This document shows positions 23,752 through 34,265 of a stretch of 38,267 nucleotides of DNA, in pieces. The notes below the pieces were generated by a model. The model saw only the letters and a program-made list of their open reading frames with translations, was not told where the DNA came from and ran no database searches. Source of the DNA: Bacillota bacterium. Its GTDB lineage: Bacteria; Bacillota; Limnochordia; Darwinibacteriales; JAAYFS01. The translations under genes were made by a program, and so were the position numbers. The first letter of the stretch is position 1. Each line of letters begins with the position of its first letter. Where the stretch lies: positions 1 through 38,267 of the forward strand of contig JAAYFS010000028.1 of the NCBI GenBank assembly GCA_012728115.1. The letters are read 5' to 3'.

Positions 23752-23817
23752 TGTTCTATGATTATGAGCAATCTGCGACATTTGTTGCATTCGTGGATTT
23801 CAGGAAGGGTGAATTTG

Positions 23818-25494
23818 ATGAGTCTAGTGACAAAACAAAAAGAAAAACTGGCTGAACTGATTAAAGAGGCGCTTATAAATGCAAAATCTAGTGGAGAGTT
23901 AAGCTTTGAGGAAATTCCTGAAATTGAACTCGAAATTCCTAGAGAAAAACAACATGGTGATTTTGCTTCAAATATCGCTTTAACAATGGCAAGGTTTGTA
24001 AAAAAACCTCCGCGTGTAGCCGCAGAAATAATCGTAAGCCATATTAACGACCGCGAGTTTCTAGAAAAAGTCGAGGTTGCGGGACCTGGATTCATTAATT
24101 TTTATTTAGGAAATAATTGGCTGTATGATGTGCTAAAAACCATTCAAAATCAAGGTAATCAATACGGCAATAGCGATCTGTTTAGGGGTAAAAAACTATT
24201 ATTAGAATTTGTTAGCGCAAACCCTGTAGGGCCAATGAACGTTGTTAATGCTCGTGCTGCTGCTATTGGAGATACGCTAGCTCGAATTTTTAAAGCAGCT
24301 GGGTACGATGTTGCTACAGAATACTATGTTAATGATGCAGGTAACCAAACTAATGTGTTCGCCCGTTCTCTTGAAGCAAGATACCTTCAAGTAGCAGGTA
24401 TAGACTGTGAATTTCCCGAGGACGGATATCCAGGTGAATATGTCACTGAATTAGCTGAAGTTTTATGGAACGAAAACCCTGGTTTATTAAACCTTCCAGA
24501 GGAAGAAAGGTTAGAAGTGATTCGCCAATGGGGTATTGACCAAATGGTTGAAATGCAAAGAGCTGATCTGGCACAATTCGGGGTGGAATTCGACCGATGG
24601 TTCAGCGAGCAAAGCTTGCATAAGGAACAGGCACTTGAAAAAGTGATGGCTCTTTTAGATGAACGAGGTTTCATATTCCAAGCAGAAGACGCTACTTGGT
24701 TTAAGTCTACGGAATTTGGTGATGACAAGGATCGCGTTTTAGTAAAGAGTGATGGCTCTTATACGTATGTAACTGCTGATATCGCCTATCATTATGATAA
24801 ACTAAAACGAGGCTTTACAAAATTGCTCGATATCTGGGGTCCCGATCATCATGGCTATATTGCTAGAATGAAAGCAGCTATCCAAGCACTTGGTTATTCA
24901 GAAGACACTCTGGAGGTTTTGATTTTACAATATGTTTCCTTGCTTAGAGATGGGCAGCAAGTTAAAATGTCAAAAAGAGCAGGGGAATTTGTAACGATGC
25001 AAGATCTCCTTGATGAAGTAGGAAAGGATGCTGCACGGTATTTCTTTTTGATGAGAAGTCCCGAAAGTCACTTGGACTTTGACTTAACACTAGCAAGCGA
25101 ACAAACAAATGAAAACCCAGTTTTTTATATTCAATATGCTTATGCTAGAATCTGTAGTATACTACGCCAAGCGCAAGAAATGGAAGTTGAGATAGTTAAC
25201 ATTGACCAAGCCCCTTTACACGTACTCACTGAGGATATAGAAATTGATTTAATGAAAAAACTTGCCGATTTACCTGATGAGATAAGAATTGCGGCGGAAA
25301 ATCGCGAACCGCATCGAATTGCTCGTTACGCGTTGGATCTAGCTAGTCTCTTTCACTCTTTCTACAATCATTGTCGTGTATTAGGCGAAGAAGAACCTAT
25401 CAAACAAAGTAGGTTAAATCTAATCAAAAGCGTCCAAGTAGTCTTGAGCAAGGTACTCGACTTACTGGGAATAGATGCTCCAGAAAGAATGTAG
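23818..25494 (+). CDS. argS: Arginyl-tRNA synthetase
   Basis: A 558-residue class I synthetase. The N-terminal ArgRS-specific domain (Add-1) carries PREKQHGDFASNIALTMAR. The HIGH-like motif is EFVSANPVGPMNVVNARAA, in which the usual GPLHVGH reads GPMNVVN. The catalytic core has YYVNDAGNQ and DIWGPDHHGY, with the KMSKS-like site VKMSKRAGEF. The DALR anticodon-binding domain closes the protein. I chose ATG 23818 because AGGAAGGG is eight bases upstream; the 20-residue extension from 23758 has no such site. The DUF624-like gene follows after 17 bases. Confidence 0.96.
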   Translation: MSLVTKQKEKLAELIKEALINAKSSGELSFEEIPEIELEIPREKQHGDFASNIALTMARFVKKPPRVAAEIIVSHINDREFLEKVEVAGPGFINFYLGNNWLYDVLKTIQNQGNQYGNSDLFRGKKLLLEFVSANPVGPMNVVNARAAAIGDTLARIFKAAGYDVATEYYVNDAGNQTNVFARSLEARYLQVAGIDCEFPEDGYPGEYVTELAEVLWNENPGLLNLPEEERLEVIRQWGIDQMVEMQRADLAQFGVEFDRWFSEQSLHKEQALEKVMALLDERGFIFQAEDATWFKSTEFGDDKDRVLVKSDGSYTYVTADIAYHYDKLKRGFTKLLDIWGPDHHGYIARMKAAIQALGYSEDTLEVLILQYVSLLRDGQQVKMSKRAGEFVTMQDLLDEVGKDAARYFFLMRSPESHLDFDLTLASEQTNENPVFYIQYAYARICSILRQAQEMEVEIVNIDQAPLHVLTEDIEIDLMKKLADLPDEIRIAAENREPHRIARYALDLASLFHSFYNHCRVLGEEEPIKQSRLNLIKSVQVVLSKVLDLLGIDAPERM

Positions 25495-25511
25495 TTTTCA
25501 AGGAGGTCAAA

Positions 25512-26195
25512 ATGAGCTTTGTGTTACCATTTCGAATAATCGGACGAGCATTCAAAAAAGTATATGAGTATGTGACCATCTTTTTACCCGCCAATTTAGT
25601 CTGGGTGTTTTTAGCGTTTGCACCTCTTTTAATCGTACTACTGGCTAAAATCGAGAACTCTATCCTAATCACAATTGCAGTTTTATTAAACGTTTTCACT
25701 TTTGGACCAATTACTGCAGGTTTATATTTTTTGGCAGAAAATATCGTCACTGCTCAAGACTTCTCGCTCTCAACACTCGTAACGGGGGTTAAAAAATATT
25801 TCAAAAAAAGCATCATTTTGACCGCTGTAAATCTCTTGATTGTAGGTATTCTGATCTTTAATCTCAGTATTAGTTTAGTTAGTGAAAATCAATTTATCTT
25901 TTATTTGAGTTTTGTTTGGATTTATCTACTAGCTTTATGGGGGCTTCAGGTTCAATATAATTTTCCGCTGTTGATCAAACAGGACTCACAGATATTTTCG
26001 ATTTTTAAAAACTCGTTTTTTATCTCGTTGCATAATTTCGTTCCAAGTTTAATTATAACGATAGTTAACGCTATCTTGATAAATGTTGGAGTTTTTCTTG
26101 TGGTTCCAATGGTTTTCTTTTTCATGGCTGTTGTTGCAGTTATCCAGAATATGATGCTGAAAGAAATTTTTGATATCTATGATGGGCTCAAGTAG
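25512..26195 (+). CDS. DUF624-like integral membrane protein
   Basis: A 227-residue protein with five or six hydrophobic helices. The N-terminal pattern of an amphipathic start, NLVWVFLAFAPLLIVLL, then FTFGPITAGLYFLAENIVTAQDFSL (in part) resembles the DUF624 (YesL-like) family, in which the Gly-Pro-Ala/Thr-Ala turn before TM2 is typical. Its function is unknown. AAGGAGG stands six bases before the ATG. It sits between argS and pyrG, with a gap of only 12 bases to pyrG, so it may be cotranscribed with both. Confidence 0.72.
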   Translation: MSFVLPFRIIGRAFKKVYEYVTIFLPANLVWVFLAFAPLLIVLLAKIENSILITIAVLLNVFTFGPITAGLYFLAENIVTAQDFSLSTLVTGVKKYFKKSIILTAVNLLIVGILIFNLSISLVSENQFIFYLSFVWIYLLALWGLQVQYNFPLLIKQDSQIFSIFKNSFFISLHNFVPSLIITIVNAILINVGVFLVVPMVFFFMAVVAVIQNMMLKEIFDIYDGLK

Positions 26196-26207
26196 GAGGT
26201 CTTTTAA

Positions 26208-27836
<1,629 letters not shown>

Positions 27837-27863
27837 TCAGTAAATAGTTAGGTGGTGATTGAT

Positions 27864-28340
27864 TTGCTTAAGATGAAAGTAAAGGCTGTTGGAATCGAAC
27901 AAGAATCAGGTGTTCCAATAGTGATCCTAACTGATGAAGCAGAAAAAGGAGTTCTTCCTTTGTTAATTGGATATTCCGAAGCTCGTTCTATTAGTATGGT
28001 TCTTGATAACGTTGAAGTTTCTCGTCCATTGACACATGATTTAGCAATCTCTTTCATTGAAATTCTCGGCGGGAAAGTGAAACGAATTGAAATAACAGAT
28101 TTGATTGATGACACGTACTACGCAAAGATCTATATAGAAGCAGATGGCAAAGTTCATGAAGTAGATGCCAGACCAAGCGATGCAATTGCTTTAGCTTTGC
28201 GGTTGAATGTAGATATTTTCGCTGATGAGAAAGTTTTGAATACATCGATTAAGACTGAGATGTTGGTTGATAAAGAGATGGAGGATTTTCGTAAATTCCT
28301 TGATGAGGTAAGCCCAGAAGACTTTAAGAAGTACTACTAG
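27864..28340 (+). CDS. Bifunctional nuclease (BFN, DUF151) domain protein
   Basis: A protein of about 158 residues with a complete DUF151/BFN domain: MKVKAVGIEQESGVPIVILTDE, LPLLIGYSEARSI, RPLTHDLAISFIEILGG, YYAKIYIE, and the signature VDARPSDAIALALRLNVDIFADEKVL (given in part). Plant BFN homologues have RNase and DNase activity; the role in bacteria is unclear. Possible starts are GTG 27852 or 27855, TTG 27864 and ATG 27873. I favour TTG 27864, as GGTGGTGA ends five bases upstream. A very strong terminator follows. Confidence 0.85.
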   Translation: MLKMKVKAVGIEQESGVPIVILTDEAEKGVLPLLIGYSEARSISMVLDNVEVSRPLTHDLAISFIEILGGKVKRIEITDLIDDTYYAKIYIEADGKVHEVDARPSDAIALALRLNVDIFADEKVLNTSIKTEMLVDKEMEDFRKFLDEVSPEDFKKYY

Positions 28341-28362
28341 CATAATTTGAATATCTTTCCAG

Positions 28363-28402
28363 AAAATGAGCATACTCTTTGATGAAAGAGTATGCTCATT
28401 TT
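28363..28402 (+). terminator. Strong terminator after the BFN gene
   Basis: A perfect 18-bp inverted repeat, 28363-28380 with 28385-28402, loop GATG, opening with AAAATGAGC and closing with GCTCATTTT. It lies 18 bases before the start of the next gene. Confidence 0.85.
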
Positions 28403-28419
28403 GGAAAGGGGAACCGCCA

Positions 28420-28812
28420 ATGTTAAAGAATTCGGCACTACTATCTTTCCTCCTAATAATTTTAGTCTTCTCTCAATTTGTATGTGCGAAATCTGTGACT
28501 TTTCTTCATGTAGAGATAATCGATATTGACTTAGAAAATTTAAAAATTAAAGTAACAACTAAGGATAGTATACTTGATTTACAGGTTGCTTCGGATGCAT
28601 TGATTTTAAGGGGAGAGCAACAAGTAACGCTGGCTTCAGCCAGACCGATTGCTGAGGGTATTTATCAAGATGCGCTTGTTTACATAAACCAAGACGGAGT
28701 AGTGACTATTCTACATATCAATTTTAAATGTGAAGAAAGAAAAAGTAAAAATGGAACTGAACTAGTTTTTAGCGACATATTTGGGAAGGAAAAAAAGATA
28801 ATTCCCCTTTAA
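28420..28812 (+). CDS. Uncharacterised secreted protein
   Basis: A 130-residue protein I do not recognise. It has a clear signal peptide (MLKNSALLSFLLIILVFSQFVCA, about 23 residues in total, cut probably after VCA). The mature part is beta-strand-like (IIDIDLENLKIKVTTKDSILDLQV, given in part) and hydrophilic, ending GKEKKIIPL. There is no lipobox. The small all-beta look suggests a binding domain, but I cannot assign a function. ATG 28420 has AAAGGGG nine bases upstream. Upstream in-frame codons fall in the terminator. It lies directly before the zinc-ribbon gene, and the two may be cotranscribed. Confidence 0.65.
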   Translation: MLKNSALLSFLLIILVFSQFVCAKSVTFLHVEIIDIDLENLKIKVTTKDSILDLQVASDALILRGEQQVTLASARPIAEGIYQDALVYINQDGVVTILHINFKCEERKSKNGTELVFSDIFGKEKKIIPL

Positions 28813-28900
28813 TGTGTACAAGGAATCGCCTCATTTCTGCCGAACTATAGATTTAGGAAGAAATGGAGGAATGGTAGTGGTTTTCGAAGGAGAAAGAGTT

Positions 28901-29494
28901 ATGGCGCTGTATTGTCCAGCTTGCGAATCAATACAGTACCATACCTTTTCAATTTTTAAAGTCTCCAGTGAGCCAATGGCTGTTCACTGTGACTGCGGTT
29001 TGTTTAATGGACATGTTGCTCGTAAAGGACGCAATTACGAAGTAAGTTTACTTTCACCGACAGGAGAAAGATTAAGGCTGCTTTTTTCTTTTCGCGAATT
29101 TTGTGTTACTCCAATACTCACACTTTACTCACCTCTAGACGGAGAAGAAATCGGATTCCTAGGTTTAAGAGAACTTGTCGATGAGCAGGTAGAATACCTA
29201 AACGATGACTTTGATTCCGTTACCTTCCAAGAACCTTCAATAATGTCAAGGATCCTCGCACGCTTGCAAGAATTGGCTGGTTCTGGTAAAATTAACTGTA
29301 ACTGTGAACAACCTTCGATCGCGATTGATCTTTATCCCGATAGGGTTGAATTGGTGTGTTCGCACTGTGGAAGTGCAATCCTAATGGGTGCTACAACGGT
29401 TAACGACATCGACATAATACATGATATAGACGAAATCCTGATGGAGCGTTCGTCATATCGCTATTTAGATGAGTGGCTCAAACCGTTTACATAA
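28901..29494 (+). CDS. Conserved-looking zinc-ribbon protein of unknown function
   Basis: A 197-residue protein from ATG 28901 (AAGGAG eight bases upstream; GTG 28877 is a second choice, with GGAGGA six bases upstream). An N-terminal CPAC (residues 5-8) and a CDCG about 30 residues later form one likely zinc ribbon. A second pair, CNC and CSHCG, is in the C-terminal half. The region between is acidic. I recall similar uncharacterised proteins in other Firmicutes but cannot name a family. It is encoded upstream of fba, which starts 55 bases after its stop. A role in RNA binding or as a metal-dependent adaptor would be a guess. Confidence 0.68.
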   Translation: MALYCPACESIQYHTFSIFKVSSEPMAVHCDCGLFNGHVARKGRNYEVSLLSPTGERLRLLFSFREFCVTPILTLYSPLDGEEIGFLGLRELVDEQVEYLNDDFDSVTFQEPSIMSRILARLQELAGSGKINCNCEQPSIAIDLYPDRVELVCSHCGSAILMGATTVNDIDIIHDIDEILMERSSYRYLDEWLKPFT

Positions 29495-29549
29495 ACAGAG
29501 CAAAGGTTGTATTAGTCACAAATCTATTAAAAGTCAAGGAGGGGCCCAC

Positions 29550-30401
29550 TTGTTAGTATCAGGAAAAGAAATATTTCAAGAGGCGAAAAAAGGTAAATAT
29601 GCAGTTGGTGCATTTAATCTAAATAATATGGAGATTTTGCAGTCAATTATTGAGGCTGCCGAAGCTGAGAAGTCACCTGTTATTATTCAAGCAAGTCAAG
29701 GTGGTTTAAAGTATGCAGGGATTGAATATGTTGCAGGAATGGCTAGAATTGCTGCAGAAAAGGCGTCGGTGCCAATTGCACTAAACATTGATCATGGAAC
29801 GAGTTTTGAACAAATAGTTCAATGTGTGAGACATGGATTTACTGCGGTAATGATTGATGGTTCAAAACTTCCTTTTGAAGAAAATATCGCTCTCACCAAG
29901 AGAGTTACAGAAGTTGCTCATCCAAATGGAATTTCGGTTGAAGCAGAGCTTGGTAAAATCGGCGGTGTTGAAGACGATATCGTAGTTTCGGCAAGAGATG
30001 CAACTTTCACTGATCCAGATGAAGCAGCAGAATTTGCTGAAAGAACGAATTGTGATGCGCTTGCAGTGGCTATCGGAACGGCTCACGGAGTTTATCATGG
30101 TGAACCAAAACTCGATTTTGAACGACTAGAAGAAATCAGTAAGAAAACGGATGTTCCTCTAGTTCTTCATGGTGCTTCTGGAGTTCCTGATGAAGCAATT
30201 GGGCGCGCCATTCCCTACGGAATTGTAAAAATCAATATTGATACTGAGTTACGCATGGCTTTTGCGGATGCGGTTAAAAGGGTAGCAACAGAAAAACCTG
30301 ACGAGATTGATCCAAGGAAAATTCTTGGACCAGCCAAGGAAGCAATGTTCGAAGTAGTGAGAAAGAAGATGCGACTCTTTGGTTCGTCAAATAAAGCTTA
30401 G
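29550..30401 (+). CDS. fba: Class II fructose-bisphosphate aldolase
   Basis: A 283-residue zinc-dependent aldolase that cleaves fructose-1,6-bisphosphate to DHAP and glyceraldehyde-3-phosphate. Zinc-binding and active-site motifs are ALNIDHGTSFEQI, VMIDGSKLPFEENI, SVEAELGKIGGVED, AIGTAHGVYHGEPKLDF and LVLHGASGVPDEAI. The TTG start at 29550 has AAGGAGG seven bases upstream; the open frame back to 29469 overlaps the previous gene and is not translated. rho follows 32 bases later. Confidence 0.96.
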   Translation: MLVSGKEIFQEAKKGKYAVGAFNLNNMEILQSIIEAAEAEKSPVIIQASQGGLKYAGIEYVAGMARIAAEKASVPIALNIDHGTSFEQIVQCVRHGFTAVMIDGSKLPFEENIALTKRVTEVAHPNGISVEAELGKIGGVEDDIVVSARDATFTDPDEAAEFAERTNCDALAVAIGTAHGVYHGEPKLDFERLEEISKKTDVPLVLHGASGVPDEAIGRAIPYGIVKINIDTELRMAFADAVKRVATEKPDEIDPRKILGPAKEAMFEVVRKKMRLFGSSNKA

Positions 30402-30433
30402 ACTGCTTTTAGTCTGAATGAGGTGTGTGTTGA

Positions 30434-31705
30434 TTGAATATTGCGGAGCTAGAAGCAAAAACTAGTCAGGAATTGCAAGATATAGCTAGAGAACTTGGTG
30501 TAACTGGTTATACGAAAAAGCGGAAAAAAGATTTGATCATAGAAATTCTTAGAGCCGTAACAGAACAAGAAGGGTTACTATTTATTAGTGGAATTCTTGA
30601 GATCATGCCAGATGGGTTTGGTTTTTTGCGGATTGAAAACTATGCTTCAGGCTCAGAAGATGTTTATGTTTCGCAGTCTCAGATTCGGCGTTTCTCAATG
30701 CGAACTGGAGATGAGGTTCTCGGTCAGGTACGTAAACCAAAAGATGGAGAACGATATTATGCTTTATTGCGTGTAATTGCGATAAATCTGCTTGACCCAG
30801 AGTTGGCTTTAAAAAGGCCGAATTTCGACGAGCTTACTCCAATTTATCCAAATGAAAGATTGAGATTGGAGACGTCCCCATCGAACTATACCTCGCGTTT
30901 AATAGACATTATGTCTCCTTTAGGATTCGGTCAGAGAGGTATGGTTGTGGCTCCGCCAAAAGCGGGAAAGACTACGATTTTAAAAGAAATTGCAAATTCG
31001 ATTGCAACCAACCATCCCGATACTGAACTTATTGTATTACTTATCGATGAACGACCCGAAGAAGTTACCGATATGCAACGATCGGTTGTTGGCGAAGTAA
31101 TTAGCTCGACTTTTGATTTGCCCCCCGAAAACCATGTTCGAGTTGCGGATATTGTATTGGAACGAGCTAAAAGATTGGTTGAATCTAAGAAGGATGTTGT
31201 GATTCTTCTTGACAGTATAACTAGATTAGCGAGAGCACATAATCTTGTAGTTCCCCCGAGCGGACGAACTCTCTCGGGTGGTGTTGATCCAGCAGCGTTG
31301 CATCGACCTAAGAGGTTTTTTGGGGCCGCCAGAAAACTCGAAGGTCACGGTAGCTTGACGATAATTGCAACTGCATTAGTCGAAACTGGTAGTAGGATGG
31401 ATGATGTAATTTACGAAGAGTTCAAAGGAACTGGCAATATGGAGCTTCATCTAGATAGAAAGCTAGCCGAACGCCGAATATATCCTGCAATAGATTTGTA
31501 TCGGACGGGCACTCGGAAGGAAGAATTACTTTTTGCCGACGAAGAATTGGATGCTTCGTGGATCATTCGTAAACTCATTGGTTCGATGGGACCAACTGAG
31601 ACATTAGAACTTCTTCTTGAACGTATTGCCAATACCAAATCTAATGCCGAATTAATTGAGTTGATTACTAAATCTAGTTTTGCAGAAAATGTAAAAAATC
31701 GATAA
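30434..31705 (+). CDS. rho: Transcription termination factor Rho
   Basis: A 423-residue hexameric RNA helicase that ends transcription. The N-terminal SAP-like Rho_N domain (ELEAKTSQELQDIARELGV) is followed by the OB-fold RNA-binding domain (GFGFLRIENYASGSEDVYVS, about 57-76), Walker A APPKAGKTT, Walker B VVILLDSITRLARAHN, the Q/R loops and the C-terminal catalytic Arg region. The TTG start at 30434 has GAGGTG upstream. fba-rho and rho-rpmE neighbourhoods are common in Firmicutes; here the M23 peptidase gene lies between rho and rpmE. Confidence 0.97.
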   Translation: MNIAELEAKTSQELQDIARELGVTGYTKKRKKDLIIEILRAVTEQEGLLFISGILEIMPDGFGFLRIENYASGSEDVYVSQSQIRRFSMRTGDEVLGQVRKPKDGERYYALLRVIAINLLDPELALKRPNFDELTPIYPNERLRLETSPSNYTSRLIDIMSPLGFGQRGMVVAPPKAGKTTILKEIANSIATNHPDTELIVLLIDERPEEVTDMQRSVVGEVISSTFDLPPENHVRVADIVLERAKRLVESKKDVVILLDSITRLARAHNLVVPPSGRTLSGGVDPAALHRPKRFFGAARKLEGHGSLTIIATALVETGSRMDDVIYEEFKGTGNMELHLDRKLAERRIYPAIDLYRTGTRKEELLFADEELDASWIIRKLIGSMGPTETLELLLERIANTKSNAELIELITKSSFAENVKNR

Positions 31706-31800
31706 AGGGTATTACACTATAGCTGTCGAATGAGATAAGGAATGCTTAAAATGGCCTTTCAATTGGAGCTCAGACAGTGTCTCGTTAGAGGAGGATTGTA

Positions 31801-32889
31801 ATGGTTGGCCGATACCGTTACCCGAGAACGCTAGTGATCGCCATTCTGATGTTCGTGCTTTGTGTGACGATCTCTAGTAAGCCCGATAACCGGTTCTTCA
31901 TTGGCGGCGGTGATTGGGAAGATAATACTTTGCAGATGGCTCTAAATGAAGTTGGTTTAGAAGGAGCCAATGATATCTTTAAAACTGAAGAATTGCAGAT
32001 TGAGCCTAGAAGCCTCTCAACCATTGCGGCCGAAGTTTCTGTCGAGCATGAAAAGATAGAGGATTCAAATGAGCTTTCTACAGCTGAGACTACTGAATCT
32101 AGCTTAGTCAATGAAGCAGAAGATAGTAAAGGAAGTGGCTCAGGAGAGAATAAGAAGGAAGAGAAGGACCAGGGTCCGATTCTTATCCATCGGGTTCAAC
32201 GTGGTGAAACTCTCTGGGATATAGCACGTTCTTATGGAGTGACTATCGAATCAATTATTTCCGCCAATAATATTGTCAACCAAAATCGAATTCAAGTTGG
32301 CCAGGAACTAAAGATCCTCTCGGTAAAAGGCGTATTACACGAAGTTGCTGTTGGTGAGAGTTTATGGGAAATATCAGAACGATATGGTGTCTCGTTAAAA
32401 GAAATTGTAAAGGTTAACGAAATTACCAACCCATCCACCATTCAGCCAAAAACTCAAATCGTAATCCCTGGAGCAACTCAGGTAAAATTACGGGACGCTT
32501 TAGTGGTCAACGGGCAACTGCAACGAGCTTTCAGCTGGCCTTTGCAAGGTAGGATTTCCTCGCCATTTGGTCCTCGCTGGGGAAGGATGCATAAAGGTTT
32601 AGACATTGCGGTTCCTATTGGTACCCAGGTTAAAGCTGCAGCTGATGGTAAAGTCAAATTTAGTGGGTGGAATGGTAGTTACGGAAATCTTGTAATCATC
32701 GATCACGGAAATGGTGTCGAAACCAGGTATGCCCACCTTGATCGTTTGGTTGCTCAAGTAGGGCAAAAAGTTTCGCGGGGACAAGTTGTGGCATACAGTG
32801 GAAATACAGGTGTTTCTACTGGACCGCACCTACATTTTGAGATTCGGTTGAATGGCGAAGCTTATGATCCTCAAAAATATTTGCGTTGA
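31801..32889 (+). CDS. LysM-domain M23 peptidase, cell wall endopeptidase
   Basis: A 362-residue exported protein. The N-terminal hydrophobic segment (TLVIAILMFVLCVTI) is a signal or anchor. A low-complexity acidic linker follows (about residues 80-125), then two LysM domains that bind peptidoglycan (HRVQRGETLWDIARSYGV and HEVAVGESLWEISERYGV), then an M23 LytM-type domain. Zinc ligands are visible as HKGLDIAV (HxxxD) and GPHLHFEIRL (HxH). It should cut peptidoglycan cross-links in the envelope. GAGGAGG stands about eight bases before the ATG. In spore-formers relatives act at the septum or cortex, but this is not shown. It lies between rho and rpmE. Confidence 0.93.
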   Translation: MVGRYRYPRTLVIAILMFVLCVTISSKPDNRFFIGGGDWEDNTLQMALNEVGLEGANDIFKTEELQIEPRSLSTIAAEVSVEHEKIEDSNELSTAETTESSLVNEAEDSKGSGSGENKKEEKDQGPILIHRVQRGETLWDIARSYGVTIESIISANNIVNQNRIQVGQELKILSVKGVLHEVAVGESLWEISERYGVSLKEIVKVNEITNPSTIQPKTQIVIPGATQVKLRDALVVNGQLQRAFSWPLQGRISSPFGPRWGRMHKGLDIAVPIGTQVKAAADGKVKFSGWNGSYGNLVIIDHGNGVETRYAHLDRLVAQVGQKVSRGQVVAYSGNTGVSTGPHLHFEIRLNGEAYDPQKYLR

Positions 32890-32915
32890 TTTTTAAATAA
32901 AAAATGTGTTATAAT
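32886..32915 (+). promoter_or_regulatory. rpmE promoter
   Basis: TTGATT (32886-32891), an 18-base spacer and TATAAT (32910-32915). The -35 element includes the TGA stop codon of the M23 peptidase gene. Confidence 0.7.
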
Positions 32916-32956
32916 GTTTACTGTTTGAACTGGAGTCTGAGAGTGAGGTGAAAATG

Positions 32957-33172
32957 ATGAAGGAAGGAATTCATCCAAAATATGTAGATGCTAAAGTTTC
33001 TTGCGTTTGCGGCGAAACTTTTGAGACTAGATCGACAAAGGAAGAAATTAGGGTAGAAGTCTGTTCGAAATGTCACCCATTCTACACAGGCCAGAGACAG
33101 CAGGTTGCTAGTTCTGGCGGACGGATCGAGCGCTTTATGAAGCGATATGGTCAAAAAGCAGAAGCGAATTAA
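32957..33172 (+). CDS. rpmE: 50S ribosomal protein bL31, zinc-binding type
   Basis: A 71-residue ribosomal protein of the zinc-containing C+ class. Signatures are [20 protein letters not shown], the [11 protein letters not shown] pair of cysteines, and the basic C-terminal [11 protein letters not shown] chose ATG 32957, seven bases after GAGGTG; the GTG at 32948 and ATG at 32954 are too close to or within that site. The gene has its own promoter and terminator. Confidence 0.96.
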   Translation: MKEGIHPKYVDAKVSCVCGETFETRSTKEEIRVEVCSKCHPFYTGQRQQVASSGGRIERFMKRYGQKAEAN

Positions 33173-33197
33173 AAGATACTAAAATGGTCTTAATAAG

Positions 33198-33221
33198 GCA
33201 GGGGAGCTACCCTGCTTTTTT
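33198..33221 (+). terminator. rpmE terminator
   Basis: GCAGGG (33198-33203) pairs with CCCTGC (33210-33215), followed by a T-run. Confidence 0.85.
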
Positions 33222-33250
33222 ATATTTTTGATGCAATACGAGGTGGTAGA

Positions 33251-34180
33251 ATGATAATACTTGCTCCGATGGCAGGAATTACAGATATACCATTTAGAAA
33301 AATCGCCAAAAGTTTCGATTGCGATTTTGTGATCAGTGAAATGGTAAGCGCCAAAGGGATAGTGTACCAGAGTACCAGAACCAAGGAACTTTTAGAAATT
33401 GAAAAATCTGAACGTCCAGTAGCTATTCAGCTCTTTGGATGTGAGCCTGAGATTATGGCAGAAGCAGCCCGATTTATCGAAGAAACCGTTAACCCAGACA
33501 TGATCGATATCAATATGGGTTGCCCTACCCCAAAAATTGTGAAGAACGGTGACGGCTCAGCTTTGTTAAAAGAACCCGAAAAGGCTGAGAAAGTTGCTGC
33601 CGCGGTAGTTAACGCAGTCAGAATTCCCGTTACCGTAAAGACTAGGTTAGGTTGGGACGCTGATAATATTAACATTCTCGACATTGCCCAAAGATTGGAA
33701 AGTGTTGGCGTTCATTGGATAACTTTGCATGCACGTACCAGGGATCAATTCTATTCTGGAACAGCAGATTGGCGATGGATAAAGAAACTGAAGGAAACGA
33801 TAAAAATTCCTGTGGTTGGAAACGGCGATATTTTCTCTCCTGAAGATGCAAAAAGAATGATTGAGGAAACTAATTGTGATCATATTATGGTTGGTCGGGG
33901 AGCGCTAGGTAATCCATGGATTTTCACTGGGATTAAGAGATACCTCGAAACTGGAACTTTGCCAGAACCACCTTCAAATTCGGCTCGAATTGAAATGGCG
34001 AAGAAACATTTAAGAATGAAAGTTGAACTTAATGGTGAGGTCACAGGTGTAAAAGAAATGCGCCCGCATTTGGGCTGGTATTTGAAAGGAATGAAAAATT
34101 CGGCCTCAATTAGAGCGAAGATTAATCAAATTACTTCTTATGATGAAGTAGTAGCACTTTTGGATAGTTTGTTGGTGTGA
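33251..34180 (+). CDS. dusB: tRNA-dihydrouridine synthase
   Basis: A 309-residue flavoenzyme of the DusB group that reduces uridines in tRNA. The protein starts directly at IILAPMAGITDIPFR, without the short N-terminal extension most members have. Signatures are IQLFGCEPE, INMGCPTPKIVKNGDGSALL (with the catalytic Cys), VKTRLGWD, HARTRDQFYSG, VVGNGDIFSPEDA and MVGRGALGNPWIF. The ATG at 33251 has AGGTGG close upstream, and no usable start precedes it. dusB before greA and lysS is the usual Firmicute order. Confidence 0.95.
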   Translation: MIILAPMAGITDIPFRKIAKSFDCDFVISEMVSAKGIVYQSTRTKELLEIEKSERPVAIQLFGCEPEIMAEAARFIEETVNPDMIDINMGCPTPKIVKNGDGSALLKEPEKAEKVAAAVVNAVRIPVTVKTRLGWDADNINILDIAQRLESVGVHWITLHARTRDQFYSGTADWRWIKKLKETIKIPVVGNGDIFSPEDAKRMIEETNCDHIMVGRGALGNPWIFTGIKRYLETGTLPEPPSNSARIEMAKKHLRMKVELNGEVTGVKEMRPHLGWYLKGMKNSASIRAKINQITSYDEVVALLDSLLV

Positions 34181-34265
34181 TCAAAGTATTGCTTAGAGGG
34201 TTTTGTTTTGTTAGAATTGAACTAGAAAGTGAACACAGAATTGTGCACATCCAAGGAGGAGTTCA

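Noticed and set aside
28366-28419. Upstream extension of the secreted-protein gene
   Set aside because: It runs through the 18-bp terminator hairpin and would hide the signal peptide.
31724-31730. Single TGTCGAA (0A-box) before the M23 peptidase gene
   Set aside because: A lone 7-mer is expected several times by chance in 38 kb, and no second box or promoter is placed correctly.
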